NCBI GenBank assembly: GCA_946406115.1
Contig: OX291544.1
Span: 24,507,521-24,571,520 of the forward strand
Reading direction: 5' to 3'
Origin: Apoda limacodes
Taxonomy: Eukaryota > Arthropoda > Insecta > Lepidoptera > Limacodidae
DNA: 64,000 nucleotides
Numbering within the stretch: position 1 is the first letter of the stretch; each line of letters opens with the position of its first letter. Under the pieces are notes generated by a model. That model did no database searches and was not told where the DNA came from. It saw only the letters and a program-made list of their open reading frames with translations. Shown one piece after another: positions 54,669 through 64,000 of this stretch. A program made the translations under genes and the position numbers.

Positions 54669-56032
54669 TTCTTTCTTTCTCAATTCATTATATTTAATTA
54701 CTATTTTTGTACGCAGCTTAAAAATGTTTCTCATTCATTCAATATACGTGGAAACAAAATTTAAGAACAGAAATAGATACAAGTAAAAAGTCAATAACTA
54801 GCGCGTTTCATTGTTAAAGCAAAATGTAGTCATAGCATAACATTTCTAAGAGGTCAACTATTTTTCGTAGTAGGTACAGTTCCGTACATACAAAAAATGC
54901 TAAATCTTTTGAAGTTGTATACAATGCCTAATATATTTTAGTCAGCAATCCCTGGCAATCATACATATTACTGCAAAATTGTAGACGCGGTGTTTATTTA
55001 TTTTTTTACTACTATAGGGCAACAAACTTTTCTGATCCGGTCGTCAAACATCAGAACTACAGTCTTTGTATTATAACTAACGGGACACTAGCGAAAGACA
55101 TCGATTTAAAAAGTTTCTTGAACTGCACGGTTGAGTACAGTACAGTATACAGTGGTATAGTAGGTAGGTTCTGTATATTTCTTATTTGTTTTATATTTTG
55201 CTTTACTTTGTTTTGGTTTACACTAAAATGACTGAAAAATAGAAGCTTGTGTGAAATACCTTTATTACAAAGGAGCAACAATAAAGAACACGGTTTTTGT
55301 ATGTATCTCTCCTAATTTCTTACTTTTTATTTCTTTTATTATTTCTTGATAAATTGCCTTAATAAATCTGTGGTAATTTCAGAATTATATTTACTTATTA
55401 CGCTGCAAAAGATACGGTCAGTTGAAGGTTGGACAGACAAACAGCGTAGGCGAAGTAAAAGGGTCCCGTTGGCACCCTTTGAGTACGGAACCCTAAAAAT
55501 AGAAATTTGGCGCGACACATTTTCAAAGCAAATTATAGTCATAATAAAACATTTCTTCACAAGTTCGTTATCAATACAAGAAGACTTACCTATTGAACAG
55601 TGTGACGGCCGTCTTGAATCTCGCCTCCTTAAAAAGTTTATAGGGTGGTTCTCTTTGAGGCCTAAAGATGTCTGTTGTTAAAGTTTATCTATGCACAACT
55701 TTTCACACATGATTTGCAAGCTTTTCTTAAGAGCTAGTACATTTTATTCACACATTAACATTCAAATGTAAAAATGTATAGGTATAGGTACTCGTATAGC
55801 GGCATAGTTTTAAAAGTTGGATTCCCTGAAGAGCTGGATATATCCGTCTAGTGGCTGGATACCCAAGCACATCATGATGTGTAGAGCAGCCTCTTTACAT
55901 CAATACATAGCATAGCATATGAAAATATTAAATAACATAGCATTTTTTTCAAGTTAACCACTTCCTGCGGCAATTATACCTATCAAAAATATTTGCATAT
56001 TTAAAATGTACAAAAACCTGACAGAAGTTTAT

Positions 56033-56600
56033 TCTGCACCGGGCCTGGGGTAATTTTGTATGGAGCCTGGGTTAAAGATTTTGATCGATAAAAAATAAAT
56101 TGAACTGCTATTAAACTTTTGTCTAGTCAAAGAGATGAATTAATACAAACGGAACGTTGTAGGTATCTAATACCTTTAAACGAGCAATTCTTGTATATAT
56201 GTATAATAATCTGAAACTCAGACGGCTCCAACGATTTTCATGAAATTTAGTATGCAGGAGGTTTCGGGGGCGATAAATCGATCTAGCTAGGTTTCATTTT
56301 TAGAAGACGTCATTTTATCCGTGTTTTCATTCAATGATAAGCTGAAAAATATGACACTTCCTGACATCTATTGGCGAGTAATAATACTATTATGTTTTAC
56401 GACACAGCAACACTAAAGCTACTCGATAAAATATGGCGTTGTTAAGCAACACTAAAGTTACTAGACAAAAGATGGCGTTGTTAAAAAAACGAGCAGAGCT
56501 CGGACTCCAGGTGCTATAAAATTATTTATCCCGGTTTCCGTGGAAAATGAGAAGAAGGAATTTTCATGTTGTAATTCGGCGAGCGAAGTCGTGGGTTTAG
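56033..56600 (+). mobile_element. Helitron-like repeat, copy 2 (long)
   Basis: Contains 'ACTCAGACGGCTCCAACGAT' TTTCATGAAATTTAGTATGC, which I recall from lepidopteran Helitrons, and ends 'GTGGGTTTAGCTAGT' with a small TTCG...CGAA stem before it, as Helitron 3' ends do (CTRR). It has no Rep-helicase coding. Confidence 0.5.
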
Positions 56601-57828
56601 CTAGTTACACATAAAACAGGTCTAATAACTCGCTAGTGTCTCCTTTATCCGCTTTGATAAGGAAGCTTTATGGTTGGCAGTTTTATTTTCGCTCGGCACG
56701 ACAAGACATCGCGACCTCTATCTTAGAACAGTTAAATTAAACGGATTCTAAAGCTCAGCTACAAGGATATAAAATATAAGCTAGTAAGTACTTACATAAT
56801 TTTGTGATATTATCATGTGTTTGTTTGTCATACACGTTTTGTTGTTGCACCTAAAGTTTTCTAAGATAAATAAATGGCTCTTTCAAGTTTATCGCACTAA
56901 GAAACTCACTACGGCCAGTGAAACCTGTCCGAAACATCGAGGACCAAATGGTACTACATAAATGTACAAGCGTGTAGAACCCGAAAAATACAATTAAATG
57001 AATGTGTGAAGGGGTCTACATTTCCTAAATTCACTCGGTATTGTATATACAATTAAAGAAAAAACTAGAAGATGAATAAAAAATATATTTAGCAAACACT
57101 CACAGTATACAAAATATTTCCAAAAAAAATAATTAACAAAAATAAAAAGTGCATGAGCTAAAAGGGCCTAAAAGTGTAGGTACAATACTGATTTTCAGTG
57201 GGAGCCATTACTGCGTTACTTCACGTATATTGTATCAATATGCAGTAACATATATAATATACCATTTTTTACATATGTAGATAAAAAAAACGAGTTGCAC
57301 TCCGGGAGTGCCGGCAGAAGTGAAAACCTTTACACACGATTCGCGCTTAACACTCAAATATGTCACAAGACATGTCTTTGACATTGTCAAGAAATAATAA
57401 TGTTTGTTTATTTACTTTTTTGACGTAGTATATTTGACATCGCAATCTGTCATAGAATTAAAATTCCATATCCAACCTCCCTGTACTACTCATAATCGCG
57501 AATACTAAAAAAAATTAGGCTTCTAAATGAATGTACACATAATACGGTCATTTTCATCGCATATTGTGACACAAATAAATCAAAACCTTTCACATAGGAG
57601 ACTCGATCTCATTATGGAAGAGCTATCTACGTATTATAACGTTTTTTATTTGTAAAAAAGTTTACGCGGACAAAGCCCCTGGCAGGAGCTAAACGTGTAA
57701 ATAGATAAATACGAGTATTAAATGTACACACATGTTTGTTTTCAATTTTCCATTAAATACACATATACATAACGAAAAGTAAATTACTTACAAACTTACT
57801 GAACCACGAAAGAATCATAGGAAAAAAA

Positions 57829-57842
57829 AAATGGGGGGGGGG
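57829..57842. repeat. Poly(A)/poly(G) run
   Basis: A run of A followed by ATGGGGGGGGGG, a rare G homopolymer in this AT-rich window. Confidence 0.8.
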
Positions 57843-58046
57843 ATTTGACGTTAAGCCATCGAAATATGTAATCGGTAATTATAATAGGCGTGGCATTACG
57901 GTTTCCGTCTTACGAATTTCCACGATTAGGACACGTGACCTGACGCGAGTTTATCATTTTTTACCCATACCAAAAAAAGTGCACAACGCCGCTAAAGAAG
58001 TTTTCACTTCAAAAAACACGATTGCTTATCTTTATTAGTTATTTCA

Positions 58047-58116
58047 TAGCTCGATAGCTCATGGCAGAGCACTAAAGTGAATCTTAGAGTTCCAGGTTCA
58101 AGTCCTGGCTTGAGGA
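58047..58116 (+). pseudogene. tRNA-like sequence (tRNA pseudogene or SINE head)
   Basis: A D-arm (GCTC...GAGC), a perfect 5-bp T-arm (CCAGG TTCAAGT CCTGG) and A/B-box motifs (TAGCTCATGGCAGAGC; GGTTCAAGTCC) are present. The anticodon arm has four pairs around an 8-base loop and no acceptor stem can be drawn. A 17-base T run at 58147-58163 could end pol III transcription. A functional tRNA is unlikely. Confidence 0.6.
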
Positions 58117-59107
58117 TTATCGTTTGACTGCATCTTTGTTATGGAATTTTTTTTTTTTTTTTTATTGTAGACTAATAATACAAGGTCATAATCAACAAAG
58201 AGATGATTGCAAACATTGGGCTGAATTAGCCTATGGACCTGGTAAAAGAGAACTCATTATGCGTGACGCAAATACAAGTCAACCAGCATAGAAAAATGAC
58301 TTATTATTAAATGGTGTTTGGGAACCTGCAAGGAAAGCTTTCTTTGATGTTCGCATAGTAAACGCTTACTTTTACAGCAACCTCACTAGGAAAAAAAACA
58401 GCACAAAGGTTGTGAAGACGGAGCCGGAATCCTTTGAAAAAGGCAATGGAGCGTCAATTTAAACATAAATAACTATGTATTTAATTTTAAATTTAATTCT
58501 TGTTTTTCATTATTATTATTGGTTTATCTAAAGTTATTATATTATATTTCTTAATTATATTAAGATTTGTGTATTTATCTGTAAGATTGATGTAATAAAA
58601 CTTCATAATTCTCTACTAGTTATGAGTTTATGACAATCGTAACGAGCGTATTTTCAGAGCAAGGAATGCAAGGATATAGTCATTATTTTGGCCGGCCATC
58701 AGGGAGTTTATTGGGAACAGTCTCGAGTTCGCCAGATTTTGGAAATCGAGAGAAAAATGTATGCAGCGGACCCATACCTTAATGCGCGTACGACACGCTT
58801 TTGACTGGTTTTTTTAAGAAAATTACTTAAAGTACGTATAAGTATATACTGAAGAAAATATGACATTTTATCGCTGTTATTTAATACATATTATGTAAAT
58901 AGCGTGTTACGATTGAGGGAACTATAGAATAGGACATAATACGCGTAGGTAAAAGTTTCAATTCTACCCTTTTAGACATACCTACTTCAGTTGAAAGCGA
59001 CAAACAAACAGTTTTCTGTCTTTATAATTTGTTTCAAATATGTTTATACAATAATTTTGTCCTAAAACACCCAAAAAATAAAATAAAGCTAATAAGAAGC
59101 CACTTTT

Positions 59108-59278
59108 GGAAAGTATAAAAAGTAGCTTTTGCCCGCAGTTCCACCCGCCCTTTATTCGCCTCAAATTATCTCCGTGCCAAATTTCATCTTAATGGGTACA
59201 GCGGTTTAAGCTTAAAGGCGTAACAGACAGATAGACCGACAGAGTTACTTTCGCATTTATAACATTAGTATGGATGAA
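59108..59278 (+). repeat. RTE-LINE tail
   Basis: 'AGCTTTTGCCCGCAGTTCCA' CCCGCC, 'GCCAAATTTCATCTTAATGG', 'GTAACAGACAGATAGACCGA' and the end 'AACATTAGTATGGAT'. A clean example of the family. Confidence 0.75.
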
Positions 59279-60550
59279 GCTCAGGGGGCTTAGTACAAGT
59301 TTATATGGAAAAAAATTAAACATGAAGTTATGAAAAAACCAATTTTGTATGAAAACAATGATCAACTCCATCTGAGGGTGACCTAAGGAGAACCATGTTT
59401 TTCGTACAAAATCGTTGATTTACGTAACTTAACGCTAACTATTTGAATACGATAGCAACTGATGCTATACACTTTTGGGGTAATTGTGTAGGTAATGTGA
59501 AAGCCCGTGTCCAGGCACGTGGGTTGTTTGTGGCAAACACGTGGGTAACCCATATTTATATACCTATATTTGCAGACTTGGACAGAACTGATTGCAGGTG
59601 ACGGTGGTCACGTTGGAAAAAATTACTTCGTAGTAATTTGTATTGTGTAAGATTTCGATTTAAGAGTGTGCCAATGCATAACTAAGTTGAGTAAATTAAG
59701 TATTATTTTACCGAAGACGCCAATCAGGCAAAATAAATCTTTTTTGTATGATTATTTTAATTTAATTTAATTAATTATCATAAAATTTCAATAATAAAAG
59801 TAAAGCACATTTAACAAAAATTTTTTGTAGGAATAAAAAAATCTAATATAAAATATTGTTTATCTGTTTTAGAAGGTACTAAGAAAAGAACCCAAAAAAA
59901 TATGAGTGGACAAAATTTAACTGGCATGCAGGTGTCCTATGTAAACCGTATGAGTTTTTAAATTTTCGCGATCCATATTATTAGTTACTAGCGACCCCGC
60001 CGAACGTTGTTCCTCTTTTTTAACAACTCGCGCGCCACTGTTGTACTAATTCAGAAACCTTCCCCGGCGTTCGCACAACAATTTACCATAATTTCATGAT
60101 AATTGGTTTATTCTTAGTACGCGAGTCCGATCGCACTTTTTTTCTTTCATAAAAACCTTTCTCTAACAAAAACAAACGCAACAAAAAAGGAATTATCCAA
60201 TTCGGGCAAGTCGTTCGGAAGATAGGGCGAGACCAAGAAACAGGGATTCATTTTAAAATAAGACTATATAGATACATTGATAATGAAATATACCGTAATT
60301 TATAGCGTCGTTTTATATTGATACCTTCCCCACCCTTTGTCGACGTTTAGGATGGGTTACTACAGCCATGGCATTGAGCTATGGTCACGGACAGACTGAC
60401 AGCGGTGCGCGATGTCGTCGTCAGCTGCGTGTGGAGGTGTTCTGTTTAACTACCCTCACTTTGTCTTTATATTTGTCAAATTCTGAGTTTTAGGGTGCCA
60501 TTGACAATGATATATATTATACCTCTTTATATCTATAGCCTTCGACGAAA

Positions 60551-61100
60551 AATGAAAAAGCGGCAAATTTTATTTTTTCACGGATAAGTCACTGCAAATT
60601 AGTGGAAAATTCCTGTGTGTTTGGTTTTCTCTAAATCCCTTTTTTTTCATTTGTTCTGCAACCTTTACTTAAAGTAAGCAGAAAACTCTGAAACTCAAGA
60701 AATACAAAAGCGGCAATTTTTTTTTTCACGGATAAATCACGGCAAATTAGCGGCAAATTCCTGTGTATGTGGTTTTCTCTAAATCCCTTTTTTCGTTTGT
60801 TGTCTGCTAACTTTACGTAAAGTTAGCAGAAAACTCTGTAACTCAAAAAATATAAAAGCAGCAAATTTTATTTTTTCACGGATAAATCACGGCAAATTCC
60901 TGTGTATGTGGTTTTCTCTAAATCCCTTTTTTCGTTTGTGGTCTGCTTACTTTACGTAAAGTTAGCAGAAAACTCATAAACTCAAGAAATTTAAGAGCGG
61001 CAAATTTTATTTTTTCACGCATAAATCACAGCAAATTAGCGGCAAATTACGCAACTTATTTCATTTCGATTTGCGATAGTTGTTCTGCTAACTTTGCGGT
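60551..61100. repeat. Tandem array, ~150-bp unit, about 3.7 copies, palindrome-bearing
   Basis: Successive copies of 'GCGGCAAATTTTATTTTTTC' ACGGATAAATCAC begin near 60558, 60708, 60856 and 60995. Each full unit holds 'GTGGTTTTCTCTAAATCCCT' and a palindrome around TTACGTAA (perfect 26 bp at 60804-60829; one mismatch at 60943-60968; altered at 60656-60681). Copy 3 lacks an 11-base internal repeat and copy 4 is truncated. Confidence 0.88.
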
Positions 61101-61755
61101 CATGAAATAGAATAAGGATAAAAAAAAAATTAAGAAATTAAACTGCCTCCAAAAACCCACATAAATTAAAAAATGAATTTACGGCGCATATGAAACATTA
61201 AGCAAAGTGTTTTATTTCTTCTCCTTGAAGTCGAATGCCAATTGGCAGCAAATATATGAGACAACTATTTTTTGGCATACGAACAACGTCAAGGAACAGA
61301 ATTCCTCCATTTCAATTTTTCAAGTGCGTCGCGTCCGAAAGGTTTATTTTACACTTTTTAATGGGTTTTTAAAGTCAGTCAGTTTAGGCTAAGGTTTTCA
61401 CGCGAAAAATAACGCATTATGCTATGCAATCATCCTTACATGAAATTTGCGTTACTTTCGTGTTACTTCTAGGTTACGTAACATAGATGTGTCTATGTTA
61501 CCTACTCTGTAACAAAGTGGCCAAATCTACGACTTTACCCACATACGGGTAAAATTGATAATCTCCTTTTATGAAGTTGGTTAAGAATAGACGAGCTCTG
61601 ACGGAAAGATAATTGATAAAAAAAAATTTTGCGCACAATACTGTATAAGGTGTCGTTCGATTAGTTTTCCAAGATACGACACTTTTTCTTGTGGAGGTAT
61701 ATTTTGTAATAAACTCGTATTAACTTTTGAGTACCTGTAGAAGTGGATTATTTTG

Positions 61756-62005
61756 TAACTATACTAGCTTTTTCCCACGGTTCTACCCGCCCTAAATTCG
61801 GTTATCGGTGTAGGATTTCAACTGCAACTCCTCAATTATAGAATAAAAACCACTCACACGTTTAATGTAACCTTCCCCGGGACTCAAAACTATCTCCATG
61901 CCAAAGTTTTTGTCGAAATTTGTAAAATCAGTTAGAGTAAGCGTAAAGAGGTTACAGACAGACAGACATACAGAGTAACTTTCACATTTATAATATTTAT
62001 AAATG
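61756..62005 (+). repeat. RTE-LINE tail
   Basis: 'ACTAGCTTTTTCCCACGGTT' CTACCCGCC, 'CAACTGCAACTCCTCAATTA', 'AAAACTATCTCCATGCCAAA' and 'AGACAGACAGACATACAGAG'. Confidence 0.75.
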
Positions 62006-62874
62006 GATTGGAAAAGATCATAAGAGATTTTAAAAAACTGATATGAAATATACTAAACAATACGCGGACACAATATCGTGGGTAACTTATAATTCGTGCT
62101 ACACAAAAATTTATCAATGAGTTGTTTACTTGAATATTACACGAGATCGCAATTTTACGACCGGTCAAGTTTACGATAACCGTTGAACGTGATTCAGAAC
62201 TGGCATGAAAGCTTGAAAAAACGGGCTTGTTTATGGATGTAATCGCGAGTTCGTAAATCGCTCTATTAGCTGCCTACATTTTTATTACAAGTTTATCAGT
62301 TTGTTAATCACCCAGTATTTTTTACACTTCGAATATAAATATTTTAAGCTTGAACCTAAGATTTTGTAGCATGTTTGTACTCCGATGTTATCCGAGGTAT
62401 CTCTTTCTCTTTACCGGTAATTATATTTTTGGTTCTAACCCTGACTTAAAATCTCTGTGCAAATCTTGTAAACATAACCTTACTTTACCTAATGTTAACT
62501 TTTTCTGGTAATTTAATCATAAATCATTAAAATACTTACATGATAATCTTTATTGTCACATTCTTTAACTGATTTTCAAATCACGACACTGATTAACCCT
62601 AAAATCTACAAAATTTCAAATTTACAGTGAGAAATATTATACGTATTTATGTATGTTGCATAGACTAACAAAGCGAAAGACGCGCGTCAAGGTCATTTTT
62701 GTTTACACGAATTGCAAACAGATTCTGAGTCCGGTTTACACACCAAATGTAAGTAGCAAATCAACTAGCATCATTATTTCAACAGCACATTTATTGTTCT
62801 ACCTCCCGTGCCTGTGAAGCCAATGCCTTCAAAAAACGGAAGTGCCATATAAGTGCTATTTTACATAAAGTGCA

Positions 62875-62950
62875 TTCATTTTTAAATGACTTCAAAAGAG
62901 GCGGAGGTTCTCAATTCAGTTGTTTATATTTTTTTTATGTATGTTGCAAA
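62875..62950. repeat. Dispersed repeat 'GGAGGTTCTCAATTCAGTTG'
   Basis: 'GGCGGAGGTTCTCAATTCAG' followed by a T-rich run and ATGTATGTTG, as at 18338 and 34780. Confidence 0.6.
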
Positions 62951-63589
62951 ATTCTAAGGTACAGTTCCGAAGTGGTCCCATATTATTGTAGTTGTAGTAG
63001 TGTAACTTTTGGTAAAAAAAAATTGGTGTTAATTTAGAACTGGTGAAACGCCTTTTATGTTGATGATTGTATAAAATTTTGTTACGAGTATGGATGTTTT
63101 TAGTGGACGAGAAAAAAAATTAATTTTAATTGAATGTTACTATAACCCTGGTAATCAGTCAGTGATTTGGTCAAATGACTGATGACGGCGTGTTACTCAT
63201 ATAAAAAAACTGGACAGGAGGGTTCCATGCTTGAGTTACAGCTCTTAGAGACCATAGAACTTATTATTTATTATTAATTTCAACTTCATACCTCCACAAC
63301 AGACAGACAGACGAATGTACGGAAAGCGATGTAATCTTATAAGGGTTGCCCTCTATCGGCTTGTCCCACAAAACTTACAACTTTGATTTTCAATAAGAGC
63401 TCCATAAACTATTTTCTATATTCTTAGCATGCTATTCGGTAATAAATGTGCTTTCAATAAATGGGTTCATGATTAAGTGTTGTCTCTTTATTATTCGTTT
63501 CCAAATAAATTTCTTGTAGTAAAATATTCTCTTATACTTCTTCTTTAGCTTGTGTGACCTATGACTTTTTATAAAACTGAACCAAATGG

Positions 63590-63775
63590 CTACCCATTGC
63601 CCGATTCTTGCTGTTGTGTTATCAGCTTACCAGGTATGTAGCATACTTGTGACATCCTGATTAGACCTGAAGCTGAACAAAATAGATACCTACCTCTTCC
63701 CTAATTCTTGCTATAATGTTATTAGCTAACCAGGCACGTAGCATACTTTCAACATCTTGATTAGACCTTTCCAAT
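63590..63775. repeat. Direct duplication, ~100-bp unit
   Basis: 'ATTCTTGCTGTTGTGTTATC' AGCTTACCAGGTATGTAGCATACTT and then TTAGACCT recur, diverged, about 100 bp later ('ATTCTTGCTATAATGTTATT'). Confidence 0.75.
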
Positions 63776-64000
63776 ACCTGGCTTTGTGGATATTCCAAAA
63801 TTTATACAAATATTTTAGTAATGGCTGCTAATAGAGAAACTAATTTTGTAACTGAGATTTGTTAATGAGAGTCTACAGAATATATTTGAATATGCAATTC
63901 ACTTGTTAACAATTGTGAAAAACTCCGGAATTAAAATGAATTTGCATTACAAAGCAAACCCTTCAACTTTATTTTCTCTGTGTAGTGAGGCTATTCAGTT

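Noticed and set aside
55346..55681. 111-codon open frame
   Set aside because: It runs through an inverted piece of the dispersed 'GGGTACGGAACCC' repeat and has no family match or ATG context.

Overview
This window looks like nuclear DNA from a moth or butterfly (Lepidoptera). It is AT-rich and gene-poor, with intron-split coding sequence and a dense layer of decayed transposable elements. Several repeats match families I recognise from lepidopteran genomes: a tRNA-headed SINE, RTE-type LINE tails ending in a target-like 'ATTAGTATGGAT', the dispersed repeat beginning 'GGGTTCTGTACCC', a Ty3/gypsy element with a tRNA-Trp-type primer site, and elements that look like Helitrons. No rRNA, CRISPR array or prokaryotic operon is present.

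Left part (1-28 kb, + strand): the middle of one large gene runs through it. Six short exons (2167-2331, 8097-8177, 9566-9739, 10240-10368, 17788-17865, 27876-27944) have good splice sites, all with phase 0 boundaries, and together encode 232 residues. The first two and a half resemble the C-terminal half of an F-BAR membrane-bending domain; the later ones are a proline-rich linker and coiled coil. FES/FER-like architecture is the best guess, but the subfamily is unresolved. The 5' exons lie upstream of the window and no further exon could be found downstream. Its introns carry nearly all the large retroelements: an RT pseudogene (10.9-14.7 kb, minus) interrupted by a hAT-like element that is itself interrupted by a SINE; a decayed APE-type LINE (15.3-17.5 kb, plus); and a Ty3/gypsy element (20.8-23.8 kb, minus) whose gag is fused in frame to RNase H-integrase with protease and most of RT missing.

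Middle (28-37 kb): two nested hAT-like elements with 8-bp target duplications (28.75-31.24 kb), a second LINE relic (34.8-36.0 kb, minus) and unannotated AT-rich DNA.

37-43 kb: one compact gene on the + strand, with a GC-richer probable promoter, a non-coding first exon, a 983-bp intron and an intact 265-residue CDS (38582-39379) with a BESS-like C-terminus. A short hAT-like element (41.53-41.97 kb) follows.

Right part (43-64 kb): mostly repeats. There are more 3' ends of the same LINE, a terminal-inverted-repeat element carrying scrambled LINE pieces, a second copy of a foldback MITE, two copies of a Helitron-like repeat, a tRNA-like sequence and a ~150-bp tandem array with palindromic TTACGTAA cores. 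One small possible CDS (48537-48794) is the only other protein candidate.

No new multi-gene system was found. The most interesting items are the in-frame RT-deleted gypsy polyprotein, the three-level nest whose excision restores the host frame, the nested hAT pair, the palindrome-bearing tandem array, the 21-bp minisatellite open in several frames, and a 66-nt hairpin.
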